This document shows, piece after piece, positions 8,683 to 16,272 of a stretch of 50,282 nucleotides of DNA. This DNA is from [Clostridium] ultunense DSM 10521. Lineage in GTDB: Bacteria; Bacillota; Clostridia; Tissierellales; Tepidimicrobiaceae. Location of the stretch: NCBI RefSeq assembly GCF_000511955.1, contig NZ_AZSU01000001.1, positions 379,742 through 430,023 of the forward strand. Reading direction: 5' to 3'. Position numbers and translations under genes: made by a program. The notes under the pieces were generated by a model, which was given only the letters and a program-made list of their open reading frames with translations, ran no database searches and was not told the DNA's origin. Each line of letters begins with the position of its first letter. Within the stretch, counting starts at the first letter, position 1.

Positions 8683-9435
8683 ATGAATAAAAATATAGGA
8701 GGAGAGTTTATTGAGAAAACTAAATACCAATATATGGGTACAACAGATCAAGAAAAGGAATTGCCCCAACCACCATTAGAATTAGAATACGAAAAAGGTG
8801 AAGTACTAATCGAGCTGCCGTCGGTAAGCAATATAAAGGTTAATAATATAGATCTAAGGGAAGCAATAGAGTCAAGAAAGAGTTTAAGAAAATATAGTAA
8901 CGAATTTTTAACTAAGGAAGAATTATCTTATCTTTTGTGGTGTACCCAAGGGGTGAAGGCTATTACCTCAAGACCATCAACTTTAAGGAATGTTCCTTCA
9001 GCAGGGTCTAGGCATTCTTTTGAAACGTATCTTCTTATAAATAGGGTAAATGGATTAAAACCAGGGTTATATAGATATTTAGCTATTGATCACAAGCTGC
9101 TAGAAGTTAATACAGAACCAGATATAGCTGAAAAAATAACCTATAGTTGTAATGAGCAAATTTATGTAAAAAATAGTGCTGTTACTTTCATCTGGAGCAC
9201 AGTGATTTACAGGATGAAATGGAGATACGGTGAAAGAGGCTATAGGTATGTCCATTTAGATGCAGGTCATGTATGTCAAAATCTATACTTAGCTGCTCAA
9301 TCCATAGATAGTGGAGTTTGTGCGATTGCAGCCTTTGATGATGATAGGTTAAATGAATTGCTTGGTTTAGATGGAGAAGAACAATTTGTTGTTTATCTTG
9401 CAACTGTAGGAAAGAAACCAGAGCTAAAATCCTAA
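8683..9435 (+). CDS. SagB/ThcOx-type nitroreductase-family oxidoreductase
   Basis: The 250-residue FMN protein belongs to the nitroreductase fold. ESRKSLRKYS (residues about 66-75) forms the flavin-phosphate motif, and PSAGSRHSFETYLLIN and the C-terminal GLDGEEQFVVYLATVGKK are typical of SagB/ThcOx dehydrogenases. SagB enzymes oxidise azolines in peptide toxins, but no cyclodehydratase or precursor peptide lies nearby, so a housekeeping or detoxifying role is as likely. GGGAGAGGAG at 8665-8674 selects ATG 8683 over GTG 8674. Confidence 0.85.
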   Translation: MNKNIGGEFIEKTKYQYMGTTDQEKELPQPPLELEYEKGEVLIELPSVSNIKVNNIDLREAIESRKSLRKYSNEFLTKEELSYLLWCTQGVKAITSRPSTLRNVPSAGSRHSFETYLLINRVNGLKPGLYRYLAIDHKLLEVNTEPDIAEKITYSCNEQIYVKNSAVTFIWSTVIYRMKWRYGERGYRYVHLDAGHVCQNLYLAAQSIDSGVCAIAAFDDDRLNELLGLDGEEQFVVYLATVGKKPELKS

Positions 9436-9443
9436 TCAATACA

Positions 9444-9452
9444 TGGTATAAT
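9444..9452 (+). promoter_or_regulatory. Extended -10 promoter for the FosB-like gene
   Basis: TGGTATAAT, a TG-extended -10 hexamer, lies about 90 bp before the fosB-like start codon. No good -35 is visible, as expected for this promoter type. Confidence 0.5.
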
Positions 9453-9544
9453 AAAAATTCATAAAATTATACAGAACAGATTACAGAAACTAGCCCTATG
9501 GGAGGAAATGAGGGCAACATAATGAAATTATTGGGGGTGCTTTT

Positions 9545-9961
9545 ATGGAATCCATCAACCATATAACTTTTTCAGTGTCAAATCTGGATAAGTCAATAGA
9601 ATTTTATGAAAAAATTTTAAATGGGAAATTGCTAGTAAAAGGGGATAAGCTTGCTTATTTTGATTTAAATGGATTATGGCTGGCATTAAATCTTGAAGAA
9701 GATATTCCAAGAAATGAAATTTATAAATCATATACCCATATAAGTTTTACAATTGATGAAAAGGATTTTGAGAAAAAGCTTGAAGAATTAAGGCGATTAG
9801 ACGTAAATATACAAATAGGAAGACCAAGACATAAAGATGAAGGTAAGTCCATTTATTTTAGAGATCCAGATGGACATTTATTTGAGTTCCATACAAAATC
9901 GAGGGATGATAGGATTAATTATTACAAAATAAATAGAGATGATTTAGAGTTTTTTATATAG
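9545..9961 (+). CDS. fosB: FosB-like metallothiol transferase (VOC fold)
   Basis: The 138-residue protein is collinear with Bacillus/Staphylococcus FosB, which opens fosfomycin with a thiol. Visible family features are INHITFSVSNLDKSIEFYEK, IPRNEIYKSYTHI, IYFRDPDGHLFEFH and a DRINYY tail. The three metal ligands are kept: H6, H65 and E114. The cysteine of characterised FosB enzymes two residues after the first ligand is threonine here (T8). That site lies near the thiol-binding pocket, so the thiol used may differ from bacillithiol. It has its own extended -10 promoter. Actual resistance is unproven. Confidence 0.8.
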   Translation: MESINHITFSVSNLDKSIEFYEKILNGKLLVKGDKLAYFDLNGLWLALNLEEDIPRNEIYKSYTHISFTIDEKDFEKKLEELRRLDVNIQIGRPRHKDEGKSIYFRDPDGHLFEFHTKSRDDRINYYKINRDDLEFFI

Positions 9962-10015
9962 AAGATAAGATAAATAAATAGGAATTTTTTATTATAAAAA
10001 GGAGTGATATAATTA

Positions 10016-10528
10016 ATGAATGTATTAGAAGCTATAATGACGCGTAGGAGTATTCGTAAGTTTACAGGAGAGCCCATAAGTGAAGAGGATTTGAAGACCA
10101 TATTGAAGGCCGGATTTCAAGCCCCTTCAGCTCATAATTTTCAGCCAAGAGAATATGTAGTAGTAAGAGATCAAGAAAAAATACAAAAAATTACAGAATT
10201 CCATAAATATGCAAAGATGTTGCCTAAGGCTGGCTGTGGAATAATCGTGTGTGGCGATAGGGAAAAGCAACCAGAAATAGGCTTTCTTGTTGAGGATTGT
10301 TCTGCTTCAATACAAAATATGTTATTAGCAGCTCATGGATTAGGATTAGGTGCTGTATGGTGTGGCCTTTATTCTGTGGAAAAATTGACAAAGGCTATGG
10401 CAGAAGTTTTAGAGTTACCTGAACATATAATACCTATTGGTATGGTTGTAGTTGGAGTTAAGGATGAAGAAAAGGATTCAGTAGATAGATACGATGAGAG
10501 TAAGATACATTATGACAGGTGGAAATAA
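10016..10528 (+). CDS. Nitroreductase-family FMN protein
   Basis: The 170-residue enzyme is a short, single-domain nitroreductase. It shows TRRSIRKFTGEPI (flavin-phosphate binding, residues about 9-21), APSAHNFQPREYVVV, DCSASIQNMLLAAHGLGLGAVWCG and PIGMVVVG. It should reduce nitro compounds or quinones with NAD(P)H; the substrate is unknown. GGAGTGAT precedes ATG 10016 and a strong terminator follows. Confidence 0.9.
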   Translation: MNVLEAIMTRRSIRKFTGEPISEEDLKTILKAGFQAPSAHNFQPREYVVVRDQEKIQKITEFHKYAKMLPKAGCGIIVCGDREKQPEIGFLVEDCSASIQNMLLAAHGLGLGAVWCGLYSVEKLTKAMAEVLELPEHIIPIGMVVVGVKDEEKDSVDRYDESKIHYDRWK

Positions 10529-10537
10529 GGAAAATTT

Positions 10538-10570
10538 AAACATACTACATAAATTATGTAGTATGTTTTT
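10538..10570 (+). terminator. Terminator after the nitroreductase
   Basis: CATACTACAT (10541-10550) pairs with ATGTAGTATG (10556-10565), followed by TTTTT. Confidence 0.9.
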
Positions 10571-10670
10571 GCCTATATGGATATAGAGAAAAGTTAAAGC
10601 TTCTACTTTTAGGTTTTAAAGACGAGAAGCTTATTAACTACTTATTAACTAGAGGAATGGAGTAGATTCT

Positions 10671-11834
10671 ATGAATTATCAACTGGAAAGATACTTAAAG
10701 AACAATTATAGTAGAATATCTAATGGAGAAAATGGAGATAAATTAGGATTATCTATTATAGAAGGAGACTTAAGGAATAAGGAGATTTTTTTAACGGGAG
10801 AGAATCATGGGGTTAAAGCTAATGCTGAACTTAGAATGAAGTTCTTAAAGTATATTAAAGAAAAGACGGATTTTAGATACTATCTTTGTGAAATTCCCTA
10901 TAGTATGGCCTATTTTTTAAACCTATATCTAGAAATAGGCAATGAGGATATATTGAAAGAGGTTTATATATCTTTAAAAGGTACTGATGCTTGGAATAAA
11001 GATGATTATGAACATTGGAAAGAAGTTTATGAATTTAATAAAGGATTGCCAAAGGAGAAGAGAATAACCATTGTTGGAATAGATATAGAGCATCAACCTG
11101 AAAATGCTTTTAAGTTTATGGATTACTGCATATCAAGCCAGTATATATTTAAGGAAATGGAGGAAATAGCTAATTATATAAATTTAATTAACAAAAGAAA
11201 TGTGAATATTTCCTCCCATGAATTAATAAGATTTTGTGAAAAATTAGTGGATGAGTTGGTTAGTAAAGAGGATTTATATAAGACCCTATTAGGGGAAAAT
11301 TTTTATGGGTTTAAACATGTTAATAGAAATCTACTAAATATGTTAGAAGTATATTCTAGTAATAATTTTAATGGTGTAAGAGATAAAAAGATGTACTTAA
11401 ATTTCTTGGAGCTTGATAAAAGGTTACCGAAAGGAAAGTATTTTGGGCAAATAGGCTTATCCCATGTATTTCAAAAATCCTTTCCCCATGTAACCTGGTT
11501 TGGTGCTGCTTTAAATAGTCAAAAGTCCAAATTTAAAGGGAAAATACTATCTATAGCTTATGCTTACCATAATTGTAGATACCTATATCCTACTACTAGA
11601 AAAAATTACATAAGTTCAATTAATACCTTAGATACAACGTTAAAAGCTTTCAATTACTTTGTTAATGATAAATATATTATTTTAAAATTAAATGGGGAGA
11701 ACTCTCCCTTTAGCCAGGCACTACTTTGGCCTGTAGTACATAAATTTCCCGGTGAAGGCGTTACTACCGACTATTTTCAATATTTAATAATAATAAATAA
11801 CTCTAAAGCTGTAGACACATTAGAATTTATATAA
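10671..11834 (+). CDS. Erythromycin-esterase/TIKI-superfamily-like protein
   Basis: The 387-residue soluble protein shows the spaced motifs of the EreA/ChaN/TIKI superfamily: GENHG (43-47), a downstream glutamate in LCEIP (E74), GIDIEHQ (136-142) and a C-terminal GLSHVFQ histidine. In EreA the corresponding H/E residues hydrolyse the macrolide lactone, but most relatives have other or unknown substrates. It has no signal peptide. It stands alone between a terminator and an AT-rich inverted repeat. The superfamily call is moderately sure; macrolide hydrolysis is not supported. Confidence 0.55.
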   Translation: MNYQLERYLKNNYSRISNGENGDKLGLSIIEGDLRNKEIFLTGENHGVKANAELRMKFLKYIKEKTDFRYYLCEIPYSMAYFLNLYLEIGNEDILKEVYISLKGTDAWNKDDYEHWKEVYEFNKGLPKEKRITIVGIDIEHQPENAFKFMDYCISSQYIFKEMEEIANYINLINKRNVNISSHELIRFCEKLVDELVSKEDLYKTLLGENFYGFKHVNRNLLNMLEVYSSNNFNGVRDKKMYLNFLELDKRLPKGKYFGQIGLSHVFQKSFPHVTWFGAALNSQKSKFKGKILSIAYAYHNCRYLYPTTRKNYISSINTLDTTLKAFNYFVNDKYIILKLNGENSPFSQALLWPVVHKFPGEGVTTDYFQYLIIINNSKAVDTLEFI

Positions 11835-11895
11835 TGTAAACTAATATAGTCAGAGTAATATATAAAAAACAACAGATACTCTATGTTAATATATC

Positions 11896-11935
11896 TATAT
11901 ATTTTTATATATGATAAAATATATAAAAATATATA
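11896..11935. repeat. Perfect 17-bp A/T-only inverted repeat
   Basis: The arms at 11896-11912 and 11919-11935 are exact reverse complements made only of A and T, with a six-base GATAAA loop. It lies 19 bp before the OppC/M28 fusion gene and may act as operator, promoter DNA or a terminator of the preceding gene. Confidence 0.6.
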
Positions 11936-11953
11936 ATTGAGGAAAAGGGGGAT

Positions 11954-13858
11954 ATGATGACAAAGCCAAATTGGATACTAATTATTGGCTCTATAATAAT
12001 TTTATTGCTATTATTCGTAATAATTTATGAAGATAGTCTAATTACTGCTGATCCATATTCATTAGATAGGGGTCTGGAATATAGAATCGGTAACGATGTA
12101 CTAAAAGTGGAACATCCTATTAAGCCTAACTCTGTAGACAAATTAGGGACAGATCCATTAGGTAGAAATTTGCTCAGTCTGCTTATTAAAGGGACAAAAA
12201 TAACTGTTGGAATTGCTTTTATCTCCACAATAATTAGACTTGCTATTGGAATTTTAATATCACTTTTTATAAAGGACAAGAAAAAACGAGTTAATAGTGG
12301 AATTTATTATATATTAACCATTATTTTAAATATATTCATTGGGTATATGATTTTTACCCAACCCTTTTTCAAAGAGCTAGAATTAAGTCATTCTATATTA
12401 GCTTCTGGAGTAATATTAGGAATATTTGGCTGGGGAAGGATTATTATTTCATTGAATTGCAGAAATAGTGTATATGGGACAAGAAATGGCAAAGAAATCA
12501 AAGTATATTTAAAGGAAAAAGCTCCTTATATTTTGATAAACTTTTTTATGGAAATGGGAACAACCCTTTTTATCCTTTTAATACTAGGCTTTCTAGGAAT
12601 AACAATTGGAGTAAATAAATATTCAACTATTAATACAAATTGGGGAATTATGCCAAACTATAATCCAGAGTGGGGAGGTATACTTGCAATAGCAAGACAG
12701 GCTATAGAATTAGAAGCCTATTGGTTAATTGTTGGACCATTGTTCTTCTTTATAATTAGCATTTTAGGTTTTTTATTAGTTGGAAAGGGATTATCTCAAA
12801 ATATTGAAAAATATGGAACTATTGTCTCCAAAAGGATGGTAAAGATAGGTAATTTCATATCACCAAAACAGTATGTAGAGGATATAAAAAGATTCAGTTG
12901 GAATAAAGCTAGAGTAATAGTAAAAACGGCAATAATAATATTTATTATTTTATGGATTGCTCCATCAATAAATACGGGCAATGGATATTATCAGATTGAT
13001 AAGGAAAGAGTATGGAAGGATTTGAAAAATATATATGAAATACAACAAATCAATGGCATAAATTCTATAGAATCAAAGGATAGGGTTGGTGAGTATATAG
13101 CGGAAGAATTAGAAAAAATTTATAGATTACTTCCAGTTTTTGAAGACGAATATGTACAGGAGATCAATTATGAACAAGAAGACCTGGAAACCAAAGAAAA
13201 AGCAGTAGTCAAAGGTAGAAATATTGCAGCTTATATCTGGGGAAGAAACAGCAATAATCCATTAGTCATAGTTACAGATTATGGTAATGAATTACATAGA
13301 AACGGCACCTCCGTTGCCGCAACCTTAGAATTAGCAAGGAGTTTAGGCGAAAAAAACAATAAAGAAATGGCAAGTAGAACTATAGTCTTTTTATTTATTG
13401 ATGGAAATTTAGATGAGGGTATGGGAGTATATAACGCCCTAGGTAGTAAAAATATAGATATAAATAGCTTTTATATTTACTTGAATTATTTGGGATTAGG
13501 AGATAGTAATAAAATATATATAGATACATCCTCTGTTTTAAGCGCCTATAAAAGACATTATAGAAATATAAGAAATATAAAAGAAGGAGCAAAAGAATTA
13601 AAAATTACTATTGAACAAGAGTACTTCAACAATATGTTTATAGATATTGAAGCCTTTACTGAAAACAAGGTATCAGGTTTAGCTTTATCTGGAATAGGGA
13701 AAGAAGGATATGAACAATATACTAAGTTTAATGAGCAAAACAGAAACGATATTAGCAAAATCCATTCAAATACTTTGGAAGAACAAGTACAATTAATCAT
13801 GAATATAGCCATAAAATATGCTTGGAGCGACAAACCCCGGTTAGGGGATTCTTATTAA
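11954..13858 (+). CDS. OppC-like permease fused to a degenerate M28 peptidase-like domain
   Basis: The 634-residue protein joins two families. Residues 1-335 look like an oligopeptide ABC permease (OppC/DppC): first helix 8-27, the hallmark LGTDPLGRN (64-72), five to six more helices, FLGI (213-216) and NPEWGGILA (237-245). The EAA loop that contacts the ATPase is degenerate (around 160-185). Residues 340-634 resemble an extracellular M28 zinc aminopeptidase, with VIVTDYG where the family has a His-Tyr-Asp ligand motif, SVAATLELAR intact, and FIDGNLDEGMG replacing the catalytic Glu-Glu. Most zinc ligands are therefore missing. No ATPase, OppB or binding protein is adjacent. AGGGGGAT precedes the ATG. 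Confidence 0.75.
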   Translation: MMTKPNWILIIGSIIILLLLFVIIYEDSLITADPYSLDRGLEYRIGNDVLKVEHPIKPNSVDKLGTDPLGRNLLSLLIKGTKITVGIAFISTIIRLAIGILISLFIKDKKKRVNSGIYYILTIILNIFIGYMIFTQPFFKELELSHSILASGVILGIFGWGRIIISLNCRNSVYGTRNGKEIKVYLKEKAPYILINFFMEMGTTLFILLILGFLGITIGVNKYSTINTNWGIMPNYNPEWGGILAIARQAIELEAYWLIVGPLFFFIISILGFLLVGKGLSQNIEKYGTIVSKRMVKIGNFISPKQYVEDIKRFSWNKARVIVKTAIIIFIILWIAPSINTGNGYYQIDKERVWKDLKNIYEIQQINGINSIESKDRVGEYIAEELEKIYRLLPVFEDEYVQEINYEQEDLETKEKAVVKGRNIAAYIWGRNSNNPLVIVTDYGNELHRNGTSVAATLELARSLGEKNNKEMASRTIVFLFIDGNLDEGMGVYNALGSKNIDINSFYIYLNYLGLGDSNKIYIDTSSVLSAYKRHYRNIRNIKEGAKELKITIEQEYFNNMFIDIEAFTENKVSGLALSGIGKEGYEQYTKFNEQNRNDISKIHSNTLEEQVQLIMNIAIKYAWSDKPRLGDSY

Positions 13859-13861
13859 AAA

Positions 13862-13870
13862 TGGTATAAT
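13862..13870 (+). promoter_or_regulatory. Extended -10 promoter before the CWC-protein gene
   Basis: TGGTATAAT lies 60 bp upstream of the TTG start of the cysteine-rich protein and immediately after the fusion gene. Confidence 0.5.
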
Positions 13871-13929
13871 CATCTTTAAATTTAAAATATATGGGGAAAA
13901 AGAAATTGAAAATCTAAGGAGGGATTTAG

Positions 13930-14118
13930 TTGGCCTTAACTGATATGGAAAAAACATGCCCAATTTGTGGGAAACCTAATAATTGTCAACATGACAAAGG
14001 TAATTGTTGGTGTGAAAAGGTAGAAATACCGAAGCATATTTTAGATTTAGTACCGGATGACAAAAGAGGAAAGGTATGTATATGTAAGGATTGTATAGAT
14101 AAATATACAAAGAATTAA
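13930..14118 (+). CDS. Small cysteine-rich CWC-family protein
   Basis: The 62-residue protein has seven cysteines arranged as CPICGKPNNC, CWC and CICKDC. This matches the Cys_rich_CWC family of presumed zinc proteins with no known function. AAGGAGGG at 13917-13923 indicates the TTG at 13930; an internal ATG at 13945 has worse spacing. It lies 23 bp before the metallo-hydrolase gene and probably shares its transcript. Confidence 0.8.
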   Translation: MALTDMEKTCPICGKPNNCQHDKGNCWCEKVEIPKHILDLVPDDKRGKVCICKDCIDKYTKN

Positions 14119-14141
14119 AAGCACAAAAATGAGGTGATAAG

Positions 14142-15116
14142 ATGACATTGGAAATATATCCAAATATTTATTTACTAGAGATACCTTTACCCAATAATCC
14201 TTTAAGAGCATTAAACAGTTATATTGTTAAATCAGATGAGAAAAACCTAATTATCGACACAGGGTTCAATAGAATAGAATGTGAAAAAGCTTTAATGAAA
14301 GGGTTAAAGGATTTAAATATTAGTTTTGGTAGTACTTATCTTTTTGTAACTCACCTTCATTCAGATCATTCAGGATTAGCTGGAGCTCTGAATCGGATGG
14401 GAATTAAGATATATACTGGAAAAACGGATGGCAATATGGTCAATCAAATGGGCACTGAAAAATATTGGAGAAGGTTTGACGAGTTTAAAATGTTATTTGA
14501 TCTTGAAAAGGATAATATATCCTTTAATGATCATCCAGGGTATAAATATTCTCCGAAGAAACCCATAGAATTTACACCATTAAATGAAGGAGATATATTG
14601 ACTATAGGTAATTATAATTTTGAGGTAGTTTTTATACCTGGTCATACCCCAGGCCATCTTGGTCTATATGAAAGGGAACACAAATTGTTTTTTTGTGGAG
14701 ATCACATATTAGACAGCATAACCCCAAATATTTCTTTTTGGGGATTCGATGAAGATATATTGGGAATATATTTTAATAGTTTAAACAAAGTATATAATTA
14801 TGATATAGATTTTGTATTTCCCTCCCACAGAAATATAATAAAGAATCATAAAAAAAGAATTGATGAATTATTAGATCATCATAGCAAGCGGTTAGATGAA
14901 ATAAAAGGCATAATAAAGAATGATAAATTATCGGTTAGGGATATAGCATCTAAAATGCATTGGGATTTAAAATATGATAATTGGGAAACTTTCCCTAGCC
15001 CACAAAAATGGTTTGCCTCAGGGGAAGCCATGAGTCATTTAGAACATCTAGTTTATACAGGAGAAGTGGAAAAAAGTATGGAAAATGGAATATTATATTA
15101 TAAATCAAAATACTAA
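14142..15116 (+). CDS. Metallo-beta-lactamase-fold hydrolase
   Basis: The 324-residue protein carries the MBL zinc motif HLHSDH (71-76), IIDTGF, GHTPGHLGLY and FCGDHIL, so both metal sites appear intact. After the hydrolase domain, residues about 240-324 form an alpha-helical/winged-helix-like tail, as in glyoxalase II-like and LACTB2-like members. The substrate could be a thioester or phosphodiester; sequence alone does not decide. AGGTGAT precedes ATG 14142. Confidence 0.88.
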   Translation: MTLEIYPNIYLLEIPLPNNPLRALNSYIVKSDEKNLIIDTGFNRIECEKALMKGLKDLNISFGSTYLFVTHLHSDHSGLAGALNRMGIKIYTGKTDGNMVNQMGTEKYWRRFDEFKMLFDLEKDNISFNDHPGYKYSPKKPIEFTPLNEGDILTIGNYNFEVVFIPGHTPGHLGLYEREHKLFFCGDHILDSITPNISFWGFDEDILGIYFNSLNKVYNYDIDFVFPSHRNIIKNHKKRIDELLDHHSKRLDEIKGIIKNDKLSVRDIASKMHWDLKYDNWETFPSPQKWFASGEAMSHLEHLVYTGEVEKSMENGILYYKSKY

Positions 15117-15117
15117 G

Positions 15118-15259
15118 AATTTAGTAGAAAATAGTATAAAGGATACTGAAGAAAATAGGATTGACCATAGTAAAACATCTGGTATTATTGTTTGATGGTT
15201 CTATAGAAGTAACAAGTAAATTAGGTTATGGCAGTAAATTTACTGTAACTTTATCTTAA
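15118..15259 (+). pseudogene. Remnant of a sensor histidine kinase (HATPase domain)
   Basis: Directly after the MBL stop, one frame reads NLVENSIKDTEEN, an N-box of a histidine kinase ATPase domain (15118-15156). A second frame from 15158 reads GLTIVKHLVLLFDGSIEV and then LGYGSKFTVTLS before a stop at 15257-15259, the G2 box and C-terminus of the same domain. The roughly 40 residues between them (D-box and G1) are missing, and the two parts are in different frames. This is a decayed fragment left after internal deletion, and it keeps a terminator behind it. Confidence 0.75.
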
Positions 15260-15260
15260 G

Positions 15261-15312
15261 TAAGGCTATACTCAGCGGTATAATATTGAGTATAGCCTTA
15301 TTTTTATTTTTA
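15261..15312 (+). terminator. Strong terminator after the kinase remnant
   Basis: A perfect 14-bp stem (15261-15274 and 15287-15300) with a 12-base loop is followed by a T-rich run at 15298-15311. It probably once ended the kinase gene and now ends the MBL transcript. Confidence 0.9.
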
Positions 15313-15357
15313 TGATATCCTATAAAAGTAAACTCCATATTAGAAAGGAATTTAGAA

Positions 15358-16074
15358 ATGATTAAAAATATACAAAAACTTATACTGTTTTTAATAATAA
15401 TAGCTGTTTCCCTTCTAGGTGGATGTAAAAAAGAAGATAGTACTAAAGAACCAGCAAGAGGAGGCGTTGATGTGGAATTAGAGCAATTGAAATTACCTGA
15501 AAAAGGGGAAGAAATTGCAGTAATGGAAACTAACTATGGAACTATTAAGATAAGGCTTTTTCCTAATGTAGCATCAAAAGCAGTAGAAAATTTTACAACC
15601 CATGCAAGAAATGGATATTACAATGGATTGACCTTTCATAGAGTAATAGATGGTTTTATGATTCAAGGGGGAGACCCAAATGGAAATGGAACTGGTGGCG
15701 AAAGTATATGGAGTAAACCCTTTGAAGATGAATTTGATATAAATTACCATAATTTTAGAGGTGCCTTATCAATGGCCAATGCTGGGCCAAATACTAATGG
15801 TAGCCAATTTTTTATAGTTCAAAACAGAACAGTAGAAGAATCTTTAATAGAACAAATGACTCAGATAGGAGAAAAGGGAGGTTTTTCTGAAACTGTAATA
15901 AAAGCTTATACAGAATTAGGAGGTACGCCTCATTTAGACTTTAGACATACTGTATTTGGTCAGGTGTTTGAGGGGATGGATATAGTAGATAAAATTGCAG
16001 CTGTAGAAACAGATGGAAATGGCAAGCCTGTAGAATTGGTTATAATTGAAAAAGTTGAGATAGTTAATTATTAA
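15358..16074 (+). CDS. Lipoprotein peptidyl-prolyl cis-trans isomerase (cyclophilin)
   Basis: The 238-residue protein has a lipoprotein signal (hydrophobic 9-20, lipobox LGGC, acylated C23) and then a cyclophilin domain (from about 55). Family motifs present are FHRVIDGFMIQGGDPNGNGTGGES, ALSMANAGPNTNGSQFFI and FGQVFEGMDIVDKI. It should fold secreted proteins at the outer face of the membrane. AGAAAGGAATTTAG precedes ATG 15358. Confidence 0.95.
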   Translation: MIKNIQKLILFLIIIAVSLLGGCKKEDSTKEPARGGVDVELEQLKLPEKGEEIAVMETNYGTIKIRLFPNVASKAVENFTTHARNGYYNGLTFHRVIDGFMIQGGDPNGNGTGGESIWSKPFEDEFDINYHNFRGALSMANAGPNTNGSQFFIVQNRTVEESLIEQMTQIGEKGGFSETVIKAYTELGGTPHLDFRHTVFGQVFEGMDIVDKIAAVETDGNGKPVELVIIEKVEIVNY

Positions 16075-16104
16075 TAGTCCAGATTAAAGAACGGGGGAAT
16101 TTTG

Positions 16105-16233
16105 ATGATATTCCTTCTTTTTAAAGGTATACAAGTAGCTAATGTGTATTTAATGAAAAACAAAGATTGGAAAGCAAAAAATACTCGGGGGGAAGAAGAC
16201 TTAGATGAAGACAATGAAGATTTAGACAAATAA
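16105..16233 (+). CDS. Small protein with hydrophobic start and acidic tail
   Basis: This 42-codon frame starts at ATG 16105 behind GGGGG at 16093-16097. It ends exactly before a perfect terminator. It encodes MIFLLFKGIQVANVYLM, a basic middle (KNKDWKAK) and a strongly acidic end (EEDLDEDNEDLDK). I know no family for it. The ribosome site, placement and terminator support a real gene; it may be co-transcribed with the cyclophilin 30 bp upstream. Confidence 0.5.
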   Translation: MIFLLFKGIQVANVYLMKNKDWKAKNTRGEEDLDEDNEDLDK

Positions 16234-16272
16234 TGAAAGGTTAGGTTTATTTTAAACCTAACCTTTCTCTTA
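16234..16272. terminator. Bidirectional terminator
   Basis: A perfect 15-bp stem (16235-16249 and 16253-16267) around TTT has T-rich sequence on the plus side and A-rich sequence on the other. It separates the small plus-strand gene from the convergent ABC permease. Confidence 0.9.

Noticed and set aside
8683-9435. SagB-type enzyme as sign of a thiazole/oxazole peptide cluster
   Set aside because: No precursor peptide, cyclodehydratase or dedicated transporter lies beside it.
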